DNA from: Maribacter ulvicola
GTDB lineage: Bacteria > Bacteroidota > Bacteroidia > Flavobacteriales > Flavobacteriaceae
Length of the DNA stretch: 64,000 nucleotides
Reading direction: 5' to 3'
NCBI RefSeq assembly: GCF_900155985.1
Contig: NZ_FTMA01000003.1
Span: 1-64,000, forward strand
Below the pieces are notes generated by a model. The model had not been told where the DNA came from. It did no database searches and saw nothing but the letters and a program-made list of their open reading frames with translations. How positions within the stretch are numbered: the first letter of the stretch is position 1; every line of letters begins with the position of its first letter. This document shows, piece by piece, positions 40,980 to 50,134 of this stretch. A program made the position numbers and the translations under genes.

Positions 40980-41327
40980 ACGAGTTACTTTCTTTAATTG
41001 GTTAAGATTGGGGTAATCCTTTTAGTTAATTGGTTTATTTTTTAATTCTGATATAAAACTAGAGAAAAGGGGGACTGTGCAAAAAAGTATGTTGTCAAAC
41101 CTCGTTTTTATGATGTGAAACATCGAATAAGTATAATTCTACACAATAAAATGGATTTCAGATAGTTCGGCAGAAAAATAAGGGTTATAAAAAAATGTCC
41201 TAAAGACCTCTAATTATCAGCATCACAATACAATACCTCTACAAACATACTGCAAAAAAAACTGTTTACACTCAAAAATCAAGAACTCTATAAGTAGTCT
41301 ATAACAGTATTACATCAGGTATAAAAC
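40980..41327. other. Promoter region of sigma copy A
   Basis: About 350 bases without a gene, AT-rich. It contains the upstream region of the leftward sigma gene and ends at a terminator for the module to its right. No further structure was recognised. Confidence 0.5.
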
Positions 41328-41359
41328 CAAAAAAAACCCTTAAGCAAACGCCTAAGGGT
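41328..41359 (-). terminator. Terminator of sigma module B
   Basis: Stem ACCCTTA / TAAGGGT with eight A on the left (T-run on the minus strand), 22 bases past the stop of the 47-residue gene. Confidence 0.85.
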
Positions 41360-41380
41360 ATATATAATTGAAGGATTATT

Positions 41381-41524
41381 CTAATTTAAGTTACTCTCAA
41401 ACTGCAATCCGTCTACTTCTGTAATATTTAAAGACTTTGAATAAGAAAGCAAAAACCGAATTGTTTCTGGTTTCGCTTTCACCAATTTGGTCTGCCCTTG
41501 ATCCTTAGTGTATAAATTTTCCAT
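41381..41524 (-). CDS. 47-residue protein downstream of sigma factor, copy B
   Basis: ATG at 41524-41522, stop TAG at 41383-41381. It reads MENLYTKDQGQTKLVKAKPE then TIRFLLSYSKSLNITEVDG. It has the same length as copy A, with the central FLLSYS identical. It lies 74 bases downstream of its sigma gene and just before a terminator, so it is the last gene of the unit. It has no Cys, whereas copy A has one. Confidence 0.75.
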   Translation of the reverse strand: MENLYTKDQGQTKLVKAKPETIRFLLSYSKSLNITEVDGLQFESNLN

Positions 41525-41598
41525 GCTACGTATTGTTTAGGTTCATCTAAAGAACGACACATTGATGAAGATAGTAGATCCACTCGACCTGTGACCAA

Positions 41599-42180
41599 TT
41601 AATTCGTTAAAACTATATTATTGGCTTCCACCAACTTTCTTAGATTAATTAAAGCATAACGCATTCTACCTAAAGCGGTATTAATACTCACATCAGTATT
41701 ATCAGAAATTTCTTTAAAACTCATATCCTTATATATACGCATCTCCAGAACCTCTTGTTGATCCTCAGGTAACTCTTTAATCATTCTAAGCAAATCAGAA
41801 TCTATCTGTTCCTTAATCAACTGTTTTTCTGCATTCAATTTATCATCACCCAGCAATGAAAATATATTATAACTTTCTTTGCTATTATACATGGGCATTC
41901 TATTATGCTTTCTAAAATGGTCTATAACAAGATTATGAGCAATTCGCATAACCCAGGGTAAAAATTTACCTTCTTCATTATAGGCGCCTCTTTTAAGGGT
42001 ACGTATAACTTTCATGAATGTATCTTGGAAAATGTCTTCGGTTAACTCACGGTCTCCTACTTTAGAATAGATAAAACCTGTAAGGCGAGAATTATGACGA
42101 TTAATAAGCGCTTCTATGGCTCTTTCGTCTCCTTGAATATATTGTTTTACTAATTGTGAATCTTCAACTTGTACTACCAT
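41599..42180 (-). CDS. ECF-type RNA polymerase sigma factor, copy B
   Basis: 193 residues from ATG 42180, chosen because it gives the same N-terminus as copy A (MVVQVEDSQLVKQYIQG against MKLQIEDSELVKDYING). A longer frame to 42213 exists. Regions 2 and 4 are complete and the last residues are the same (NNIVLTN) in both copies. It forms, with the following small gene, a duplicated two-gene module. It is divergent from uvrA. Confidence 0.93.
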   Translation of the reverse strand: MVVQVEDSQLVKQYIQGDERAIEALINRHNSRLTGFIYSKVGDRELTEDIFQDTFMKVIRTLKRGAYNEEGKFLPWVMRIAHNLVIDHFRKHNRMPMYNSKESYNIFSLLGDDKLNAEKQLIKEQIDSDLLRMIKELPEDQQEVLEMRIYKDMSFKEISDNTDVSINTALGRMRYALINLRKLVEANNIVLTN

Positions 42181-42424
42181 AACGTTACTTATAGGGTTAA
42201 AAAGCAGCCCCAAATTCTTAATGAATAAGGGTCTAATGGTTAAATTCTAACTTTTAAAAGTAATGTTGCGTTATAGGCGAATTGAATTATAATGAGATTC
42301 CAAAGATATAAAAAAATATATACTCTTATAAAAATGTGAAAATTTCTTATGCCATTTTTAGATAAAGGGTATTTTTTAGTTCAGAAAAAAGGCAAAGCTT
42401 ATCTTTGTAAACTTAGATATTTGT

Positions 42425-45205
42425 ATGCCTACACTCGCCGAAGTAAATCCGAAAGAAAATATTATAATTAAGGGAGCAAAACTGCACAACCTTAAAGATA
42501 TAGATGTCGTAATCCCTAGAAATAAACTTGTTGTAATAACAGGCTTATCTGGTTCCGGTAAATCTAGCTTAGCTTTTGATACCCTATATGCAGAAGGTCA
42601 AAGACGTTATGTAGAAAGTCTTTCTTCTTATGCTAGGCAGTTCTTAGGTAAGCTAGACAAACCAAAAGTTGATTATATAAAAGGTATAGCCCCGGCCATT
42701 GCTATTGAGCAAAAGGTAAACTCTACCAACCCAAGATCAACAGTGGGTACTACAACTGAGATTTACGACTATATAAAACTACTATACGCACGTATTGGTA
42801 AAACCTTCTCTCCTATTTCAGGAAATGAAGTAAAAAAACATACCGTTACAGATGTTGTAAATTATGTGAAAACGTATAACGAGGGAACTAAACTTCTACT
42901 TTTAGCGCCTATCACTATTCGTGAAGATAGAAACGCATTAAAATCATTAGAGTTATTTTCTAAACAAGGTTATGCGCGTATAAAATATAATGACAAGGTA
43001 CTACGTATAGACCAAGCTCCTGAAGATATTGGTAAAAAGTTTGATTTGGTAATCGACAGAATCATCACCAAAGATGATGAAGACTTTTACAATCGTTTAG
43101 CGAATGCTGTTGATACTGCATTTTTTGAAGGTAAGGGCGAATGTTTGATCGAAGAGTTGCAAGATGGAAAACAAACCCCGTTCAGTAATAAGTTTGAATT
43201 GGACGGTATGACGTTTTTAGAACCTAACGTTCATCTTTTTAGCTTCAATAACCCTTATGGCGCGTGTCCTAAATGTGAAGGATACGGAGATGTAATTGGT
43301 ATTGATGAAGATCTTGTTATACCAAATACAGCATTATCCATTTATGAAAATGCCATTTTTCCATGGAGAGGTGAAAGCATGAGTTTTTACCGAGATCAAT
43401 TGGTAAACTCTGCCTATAAATATGATTTTCCTATCCACAAACCTTGGTATGAGCTATCTGAGACCCAACAACAATTAGTTTGGGACGGTAATGCGCATTT
43501 TATAGGACTGCATAAGTTCTTTGGAATGTTAGAAGAGAAAAGCTATAAAATACAGAACAGGGTAATGCTTTCTAGATATAGAGGTAAAACCAAATGTAAT
43601 GTATGTAACGGAAAACGCTTACGACAAGAAACAGATTATGTAAAAGTTGGCGGAGCATCTATTTCTTCGTTAGTAGGTTTATCTATTGAAAAGCTAGTTG
43701 TTTTCTTTAATGAGCTTAAGCTTAATGAAAATGATGCTACCATTGCGAAGCGACTGTTGGTAGAAATAAATACAAGATTAGGATTTTTAGATAAAGTAGG
43801 TTTAAACTACTTGACCATAAATAGAAAATCTAACACCCTATCTGGAGGGGAAAGTCAACGTATAAACTTAGCAACGTCTTTAGGTAGTAGCTTGGTGGGT
43901 TCTATGTATATATTAGATGAGCCTAGCATTGGTCTACACCCTAGAGATACCGAAAATCTTATTGATGTACTTATATCATTACGAAACTTAGGCAACACCG
44001 TAATTGTTGTTGAGCATGATGAAGATATTATGAAAGCGGCAGATATGGTTATAGACATAGGTCCTGAAGCTGGCACGCATGGTGGTGAAGTAGTTGCTCA
44101 AGGAACTTTAAGCGAAATACTTAAATCAAAATCACTTACCGCACAGTATTTAAATGGTAAAATGGAAATTAAGGTTCCAAAAGAACGAAGAACCTGTAAA
44201 AACCATATTACTATTAAAGGTGTGCGAGAGCATAACCTTAAAAATATCAATGTCACTTTTCCATTAGATATGTTGACTATAGTTACAGGAGTTTCGGGGA
44301 GTGGCAAAAGTACCTTGGTAAAGAAATTGCTGTATCCTATTATATTAAAGGAAACAGGAGGCTATGGTGAAAAAGCTGGTCAGCATACATCCGTAGAAGG
44401 AAAATTCAACCATATTAAGCATGTGGAGTTTGTAGATCAAAACCCAATTGGCAGATCATCACGCTCCAACCCTGTTACCTATATAAAGGCATATGATGAT
44501 ATCAGAAATTTATTTGCCAACCAAAAACTAAGTAAAATAAGAAACTACCAAGCAAAACATTTTTCGTTCAATGTTGATGGAGGTCGTTGTGAGAAATGTA
44601 AAGGGGAAGGGGAAATTACCGTAGAAATGCAGTTTATGGCAGATGTTCACTTAGAATGTGAAACCTGTGGTGGTAAAAGGTTTAAAAAAGAAGTACTAGA
44701 AGTTACATTTAACAAAGCTAACATAGATGATGTTCTAAATATGACCATTGATGATGCCATTCAGTTTTTTGAAACTGGGGAGCAAACTAGAATTGTCACC
44801 AAACTAAAACCATTGCAAGATGTAGGTTTGGGTTATGTAACTTTAGGGCAATCTTCCTCTACCCTATCCGGTGGTGAAGCACAACGTATTAAACTGGCAT
44901 CTTTCTTAATTAAAGGAAGTACTAAAGATAAAGCACTATTCATTTTTGACGAACCTACAACCGGATTACACTTTCATGATATTCAGAAATTATTGAAGTC
45001 TTTTAATGCACTTATTAAAAAAGGACATTCCATTGTAGTCATTGAACATAATATAGATTTAATAAAATGTGCTGATTACATCATTGATCTTGGACCAGGT
45101 GGTGGAGAAAATGGCGGACTACTATTAGCAGAAGGTACGCCAGAAGAGGTTGTAAAAAGCAAAAAATCGTATACTGCAAACTACTTAAAAGAGAAATTAG
45201 CTTAG
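42425..45205 (+). CDS. uvrA: Excinuclease ABC subunit A
   Basis: 926 residues, normal for UvrA. Two ABC ATPase modules have Walker A GLSGSGKSS and GVSGSGKST, with signature motifs LSGGESQR and LSGGEAQR. Zinc-binding pairs are CPKCEGYGD and CNVCNGKR in the first half, and CEKCKGEGE and CETCGGKR in the second. It recognises bulky DNA lesions with UvrB in nucleotide excision repair. Bacteroidota often carry two uvrA genes; this one looks complete. Confidence 0.97.
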   Translation: MPTLAEVNPKENIIIKGAKLHNLKDIDVVIPRNKLVVITGLSGSGKSSLAFDTLYAEGQRRYVESLSSYARQFLGKLDKPKVDYIKGIAPAIAIEQKVNSTNPRSTVGTTTEIYDYIKLLYARIGKTFSPISGNEVKKHTVTDVVNYVKTYNEGTKLLLLAPITIREDRNALKSLELFSKQGYARIKYNDKVLRIDQAPEDIGKKFDLVIDRIITKDDEDFYNRLANAVDTAFFEGKGECLIEELQDGKQTPFSNKFELDGMTFLEPNVHLFSFNNPYGACPKCEGYGDVIGIDEDLVIPNTALSIYENAIFPWRGESMSFYRDQLVNSAYKYDFPIHKPWYELSETQQQLVWDGNAHFIGLHKFFGMLEEKSYKIQNRVMLSRYRGKTKCNVCNGKRLRQETDYVKVGGASISSLVGLSIEKLVVFFNELKLNENDATIAKRLLVEINTRLGFLDKVGLNYLTINRKSNTLSGGESQRINLATSLGSSLVGSMYILDEPSIGLHPRDTENLIDVLISLRNLGNTVIVVEHDEDIMKAADMVIDIGPEAGTHGGEVVAQGTLSEILKSKSLTAQYLNGKMEIKVPKERRTCKNHITIKGVREHNLKNINVTFPLDMLTIVTGVSGSGKSTLVKKLLYPIILKETGGYGEKAGQHTSVEGKFNHIKHVEFVDQNPIGRSSRSNPVTYIKAYDDIRNLFANQKLSKIRNYQAKHFSFNVDGGRCEKCKGEGEITVEMQFMADVHLECETCGGKRFKKEVLEVTFNKANIDDVLNMTIDDAIQFFETGEQTRIVTKLKPLQDVGLGYVTLGQSSSTLSGGEAQRIKLASFLIKGSTKDKALFIFDEPTTGLHFHDIQKLLKSFNALIKKGHSIVVIEHNIDLIKCADYIIDLGPGGGENGGLLLAEGTPEEVVKSKKSYTANYLKEKLA

Positions 45206-45368
45206 TTTAAAATCCTAGAAAAGATTAAAAAATAATATCTAAATATCTGACTACCAATACACTTATCAGATTTTTCGTTTTTTGGCATGCTGTTTGTATA
45301 CTATTAAGGGAATGTAAATAATTACATTTAGAACAACTGCCTAAGGGGCAGATTTAAAACCTTATATT

Positions 45369-46559
45369 ATGAAAAAATTAGTACTACTTTTTACAGCGAT
45401 GATGATTAGCACCACAGGTGTTTTCGCTACAGGTATTAGTGAAGATAAGGTTGCAACCAGCAATACTTATAGATACGACAACTCATTTATTTTTATAGAA
45501 AATGGCATTACATTTTCGGTTTACCCAGATGGTGAATTCGATTTTTATATTGAAAACCAGGTTACAGGAAGTAAAAACGGAGTAACATTTAACTCTGGTT
45601 ATGATTACAGTCCGTTTGCACAGTATGATGATTACGGTGCAGTAATTCAAGTAGAAAATGTGCCCATCTATTATGACTATTACGGTCGTGTAAGCCAAAT
45701 TGGTGAAATAGACATCAACTATACAAACAATAGAGTTCGTAGGGTTGGTAATATGAATGTATATTATAACACCCGTGGTTTTTATGATTATCACACAGGT
45801 TACATTAATATATATAATAGAAGATATGTGTACCGTCCATTTCACAGATGGTTTGTAAGACCAGCAGTAGGATTTAGCTTTGTATACAACAGCCCATACA
45901 GAAGATATTATACACCAATTAGATACTCATACTATAGTCCTTACAGAAATAATTTCAGAAAGGCTTATGTACATGTTGGTAAAAAACATAGATACAATAA
46001 GGTTAGAAATAACAGAGCTAAAGTGTATAGAAATGATAAACGAGTAGTAGTAAGAAATAACAACTATAGAAGTAACAGAACTACAACCAAAAGAACTAAA
46101 GGCTTAAGAACTAATAGAACGTTGACATCTAACAATACAGCAAGAGCTAATAGAAATTCAACGGTAAATAGATCAACTACTGTAAGACGTAGCAATAGCG
46201 GTAGAACAATACAAAATAGAACAGTTACAAGAAGTACCAATAATGGTACGATTAAAAGAAGTAATAGCACTGCGGTACGTACGTCACCGAACAGAACGAT
46301 TACCAAAAGAGAAGTAAGCCGTACACCAAGAATTACCACAGTAAAAAGATCTACTACATATAAAAAACCTGTTCGCAGAAGTGCAAATACTAGAACGGCA
46401 ACAAATACCAGAACGCAACGTAGTACTGTAACTAGAAAAGCAACTAGTAGTACGCCTAGAACTACAGTTAGCAGAAGCTCAAGATCTGTAAGTAAAGCTC
46501 CCGCTAGAAGTTCAAGTTCAAGAACAAGTTCAGCGACTAGAAGTAGCAGAAGAAATTAA
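45369..46559 (+). CDS. Secreted protein with long Arg/Ser/Thr-rich basic tail
   Basis: 396 residues. Signal peptide to about residue 21 (GVFAT). A strand-rich domain (about 35-160) has regular Tyr/Asn/Gly patterns (ENVPIYYDYYGRVSQIGEID, NMNVYYNTRGFYDYHTGYIN). From about residue 180 the rest is almost wholly Arg, Ser, Thr, Asn and Tyr with no hydrophobic core, so it is extremely basic and probably disordered. It may bind polyanions such as surface polysaccharide or DNA. The opposite-strand frames here are shadows. Monocistronic with a terminator. Confidence 0.7.
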   Translation: MKKLVLLFTAMMISTTGVFATGISEDKVATSNTYRYDNSFIFIENGITFSVYPDGEFDFYIENQVTGSKNGVTFNSGYDYSPFAQYDDYGAVIQVENVPIYYDYYGRVSQIGEIDINYTNNRVRRVGNMNVYYNTRGFYDYHTGYINIYNRRYVYRPFHRWFVRPAVGFSFVYNSPYRRYYTPIRYSYYSPYRNNFRKAYVHVGKKHRYNKVRNNRAKVYRNDKRVVVRNNNYRSNRTTTKRTKGLRTNRTLTSNNTARANRNSTVNRSTTVRRSNSGRTIQNRTVTRSTNNGTIKRSNSTAVRTSPNRTITKREVSRTPRITTVKRSTTYKKPVRRSANTRTATNTRTQRSTVTRKATSSTPRTTVSRSSRSVSKAPARSSSSRTSSATRSSRRN

Positions 46560-46585
46560 AATTAGTTTTTAGGTTGGTTAGTTGT

Positions 46586-46621
46586 AAAGCGCCGTAGTGA
46601 TTTTATGCACTGCGGCGCTTT
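46586..46621. terminator. Bidirectional terminator
   Basis: Stem AAAGCGCCGTAGTG / CACTGCGGCGCTTT, lying between convergent genes at 45369-46559 and 46627-47508. Confidence 0.9.
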
Positions 46622-46626
46622 TGCTT

Positions 46627-47508
46627 TTAGAACTTATTATTTCTGGTAAATAGTTTTGTAAACTTTTTAGGCAAATCACTTTTAATATGCATTTCTTCTT
46701 CAGTTATAGGATGCTGAAAATGGAGGGACCTTGCATGCAGGTACAATCCCTTTCCTTTTAGCTGCAACCCGTCTAAAAAGTAAGTAGCATCACCCAATAT
46801 GGGATTTCCTTTGGCCAAAAGATGTTTTCGTAACTGATGTCTTCTACCTGTATGTGGACTTAACTTAACTAAATTTAAAAATGAGAAACGCTCAGAAACA
46901 ACGGTTTCCAGAACTTCAAAAGAAGACTTGGCAGGCTTATTATCTATTTCAATTTCAATAGTTCCGTTGTTTTCCATTTTGCCAATAGTCACCGCATAAT
47001 ATTCTTTTGTAATCTTTTTATACTCAAATAACTGATTCAGCTTAGTAATAACGCTCTTTGTTTTACCTACTAAAAGCAAACCTGTAGTAGCATAATCCAA
47101 ACGGTGAACCGGTTGTGGAGTAACCGCGTCATTAGCTGAACTTTTATTTAAATTCTGAGGAAGTGCATTGGCTACGGTTTTAAATCCGTTGCCGCTAACC
47201 AATATTCCTGCAGGTTTATTGATGACCGCCAAAAACGTATCTTCATAAACTACATCGAGACTTAAAATGAGTCTTGTCTTTATTTTATTTTCAGATGGGT
47301 ACAGGTAAACTATTTTCTCCCCACCATTAATTATTGTGGCAGTAGTAGCTACAACACCGTCAACCAATACTAACGCTCTTTTAATTGCCTTCTTCAAAGC
47401 GGACTTGGTTGATATTCGCTGAAATATTCCTACTCCATACTCCTGTAACCTCAAAGGAGATATATGATCAGGTACACTATGTAATTCCTTTAGATGCATA
47501 ATTATCAT
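46627..47508 (-). CDS. RluA-family RNA pseudouridine synthase
   Basis: 293 residues (an in-frame ATG at 47499 is a possible start). An S4-like N-terminal region is followed by the catalytic segment PVHRLDYATTGLLLVGKTKS, with the essential Asp of the RluA group near residue 138. LSPHTGRRHQLRKHLLAKG and HARSLHFQHP follow. It isomerises uridine in rRNA or tRNA; the target position cannot be told from sequence. It lies divergent from the AI-2E family gene. Confidence 0.92.
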   Translation of the reverse strand: MIIMHLKELHSVPDHISPLRLQEYGVGIFQRISTKSALKKAIKRALVLVDGVVATTATIINGGEKIVYLYPSENKIKTRLILSLDVVYEDTFLAVINKPAGILVSGNGFKTVANALPQNLNKSSANDAVTPQPVHRLDYATTGLLLVGKTKSVITKLNQLFEYKKITKEYYAVTIGKMENNGTIEIEIDNKPAKSSFEVLETVVSERFSFLNLVKLSPHTGRRHQLRKHLLAKGNPILGDATYFLDGLQLKGKGLYLHARSLHFQHPITEEEMHIKSDLPKKFTKLFTRNNKF

Positions 47509-47641
47509 TCAAAGTTAAGAAGGTTTTACTTAAAGCTAAACAATTCATTTTTGGACTATTAAAAAATTGAAGTGAGTTAATGAACCTAAGCATATAGGTT
47601 TAATTTTAATCAGGCTATCAATCTCCCTACAAACAATACTC

Positions 47642-48679
47642 ATGAAAAAAATCAATCATAAAATTCTTAGACAGCTTATTATCTTAGCATTGATTATTTT
47701 TTTAGGTGGGTTGATTATTAAATATATGCTTCCCTATATATCTGGAGTTCTTGGGGCACTAACCTTATATGTCGTTTTAAGAAAATGGATGCTAAAATTG
47801 ATAAATAAAGGTGTTAAAAGAATGTGGGCCGCCATGCTACTCATTGTTGCGGCATTTATTGGTATTTTTATACCATTGACCGGAGCAGGTTTTATGCTAA
47901 GCTCAGAACTGGGTAATTTAGCAGATAAATCTGAACAAGTCACAAAGGCATTTAAAGACCAGTTATTTCAAGTAGAAAAATATGTACAGTATGACATCTC
48001 TTCTGCTATTGACCCAGAACAAGCATCTGGATGGTTAACAGACAATATGCAAGGTTTTGCCAGCGGCACTTTCAATATATTTATTTCTTTAGGTATTCTA
48101 CTGTTTCTATTATATTATATGTTAAAAAGTCCGAAACAACTTAAAGACTCCCTTCTAGAGTATATTCCTTTAAGCAACAAGAACTTGGTTACATTGGGTA
48201 AAGAAATTGACAACGTAGTTCGTTCAAACGCCATTGCAATACCACTAGTTGCAATAGCACAAGGCTTTATAGCCTTAATTGGATTTTATATTTTTGGAGT
48301 AGAGAATCCATTATTTTGGTTTGTCATTGTTACCATAGGCTCTATGATTCCTTTTATTGGTACATTCATAGGCATTTTCCCTGTATTTGTATTAAGTCTT
48401 GCAAGCGGAGATGAATTACAAGCTTGGGGAATTTTACTTTACGGAATATTGGTCGTTGGCATGACCGACAATGTTATACGCTTATTTGTTCTTAAAAAAT
48501 TAGATAGTACTCACCCATTAATAACCTTAATAGGTGTTTTGATCGGTATTCCGCTATTTGGTTTCGTAGGGTTAATATTTGGACCGTTAATTATAAACCT
48601 GTTCTTAATTATCGTGAAAATATATAAGCAGCAATATGGTATTCAAAAGGCGAACAAACAAAGAGCACAGCACATGTAA
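47642..48679 (+). CDS. AI-2E family transporter (permease)
   Basis: 345 residues with about eight hydrophobic segments. The family pattern shows as LPYISGVLGALTLYVVLRKW near the N-terminus and FWFVIVTIGSMIPFIGTFIG, then LFGFVGLIFGPLIINLFL, in the C-terminal half. The family covers exporters of quorum-sensing autoinducer and Na+/H+ antiporters, so the substrate is open. It is convergent with the flippase, whose stop codon is adjacent (gap 0). Confidence 0.9.
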   Translation: MKKINHKILRQLIILALIIFLGGLIIKYMLPYISGVLGALTLYVVLRKWMLKLINKGVKRMWAAMLLIVAAFIGIFIPLTGAGFMLSSELGNLADKSEQVTKAFKDQLFQVEKYVQYDISSAIDPEQASGWLTDNMQGFASGTFNIFISLGILLFLLYYMLKSPKQLKDSLLEYIPLSNKNLVTLGKEIDNVVRSNAIAIPLVAIAQGFIALIGFYIFGVENPLFWFVIVTIGSMIPFIGTFIGIFPVFVLSLASGDELQAWGILLYGILVVGMTDNVIRLFVLKKLDSTHPLITLIGVLIGIPLFGFVGLIFGPLIINLFLIIVKIYKQQYGIQKANKQRAQHM

Positions 48680-50134
48680 TTAACGACTTAAGTATTTACT
48701 CAAAAAACCATATACATCTTCAGATATTTTAAACCAGTATAGAACACCTACATAGAACACAAGCATTAACATACTTTTAAGCACTATATTAAGAAATGGG
48801 TGAAAAGAAAAATTAAAAGCCGAAAAAATAGCAGCTACAACAATCAATAACCCCAGTACTTTCAACGTTTCATTTGTAAATGGTAGTATTTTAAATTTCG
48901 CCTTTACATATCCTAATTTCAACGAGTTATAAACAAAAAAGGCACTAAAACTAGCAATGGCAGCACCATTTATACCATAATTAGGAATGAGCCAAAGATT
49001 AAATAAAATTGCCAATACAGCCAATAATACGCCAAAAAATAAAATAGAACGGTAATAATCCGAGTTGAACAAAATAGAATTGTTATTACCTAACAATGCA
49101 TCATACACCTTCACCAAACCTACCCAAAAAACAATCATGAATCCGCCAGAATACTTTTCTGGTAGCAATTCATAAAGTTCATTTAAATTCAATAGGATAA
49201 GAAGGAAAAGAATACCAGAAACTATGAACAAAGTCAATGAGCTTTTCTGATATAACTGCGTAAGGGCAGTCTTGTCATTAGTGTTTAAATAAGTTGCCGT
49301 TAGCGGATATGTTATTTGATGCATTGCCCTAGAAGGCACTGCTATAGTTGAAGCAATAAACCCTGCTACGGCATAGAAAGCTACATTTTCAAGTTCCAAA
49401 AAGTTGTTTAGCATTACTTTATCGACCTCCATAAGTACAATGGCCGTAGAACCTCCCAATATAATTAAACCACTATACTTTATAATCGTCTTCCAATTTT
49501 TAGGAAGTGTAAAATTCAGTTGAGGTTTACGCACCCTGTATGCATACAACTTCATGATTAGTGTACGAACAAGATAAAAACCTACTAAAGCATTGATAAA
49601 AAATTCAATATCAATGACTTTAAAAAATAGAAGGAGCAGTAATATGGTCTGACCTATTCTACAAAAAATCTCTTTCATAAAATTACCGAACATAGATTTC
49701 ATTCTAATTCTTGCCCAAGCATAGAAAACTTCAAAATATGCCATTGCCATACCTACAAAAAAGATATGCCACACATAATCTTTAACCACATCATTTTGCC
49801 TAGAAAGTAAGTTTCCAATTGCATCATTAGCCAAATAACTTAGTACAGCTACGGGAATTATTAATAATAAAGGCAGTAACAACATTAAAGTAAGAAATGA
49901 ATTCTGACTTTGATCATTTTTAAAACTAGAATAAAATTTCACTAAACTATTAGGGACACCAAATGCCAGAACAGGCATAAGTACTGCAGATACGGATAAG
50001 ATAACTTGTATTAATCCATAATTACTTGGCTGCATAAAATTGGTATACAAAAACAAGGTATTGGCCGCCCCTATTGCAAATCCAAAATAGGTTACAATAG
50101 TATTGTTCAATGATTGTTTAAGTACGATGCCCAT
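48680..50134 (-). CDS. Polysaccharide flippase (MOP/Wzx-like) membrane protein
   Basis: 484 residues with 12-14 hydrophobic segments. The N-terminus LKQSLNNTIVTYFGFAIGAA is typical of Wzx-like oligosaccharide flippases, as are later VLAFGVPNSLVKFY and the charged DKVMLNNFL loop. It probably flips lipid-linked oligosaccharide across the inner membrane. Its start overlaps the stop of the glycosyltransferase by 1 base, making a three-gene leftward operon with the YfhO-like gene. Confidence 0.88.
   Translation of the reverse strand: MGIVLKQSLNNTIVTYFGFAIGAANTLFLYTNFMQPSNYGLIQVILSVSAVLMPVLAFGVPNSLVKFYSSFKNDQSQNSFLTLMLLLPLLLIIPVAVLSYLANDAIGNLLSRQNDVVKDYVWHIFFVGMAMAYFEVFYAWARIRMKSMFGNFMKEIFCRIGQTILLLLLFFKVIDIEFFINALVGFYLVRTLIMKLYAYRVRKPQLNFTLPKNWKTIIKYSGLIILGGSTAIVLMEVDKVMLNNFLELENVAFYAVAGFIASTIAVPSRAMHQITYPLTATYLNTNDKTALTQLYQKSSLTLFIVSGILFLLILLNLNELYELLPEKYSGGFMIVFWVGLVKVYDALLGNNNSILFNSDYYRSILFFGVLLAVLAILFNLWLIPNYGINGAAIASFSAFFVYNSLKLGYVKAKFKILPFTNETLKVLGLLIVVAAIFSAFNFSFHPFLNIVLKSMLMLVFYVGVLYWFKISEDVYGFLSKYLSR

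Noticed and set aside
45483-45845. Leftward Ile/Val-rich frame
   Set aside because: Antisense shadow of the Tyr/Asn-rich domain of the gene at 45369-46559.
46064-46339. Leftward Leu/Val-rich frame resembling a membrane protein
   Set aside because: It is the antisense of the Arg/Thr/Asn-rich tail of the exported protein; the composition is a mirror of that codon use.
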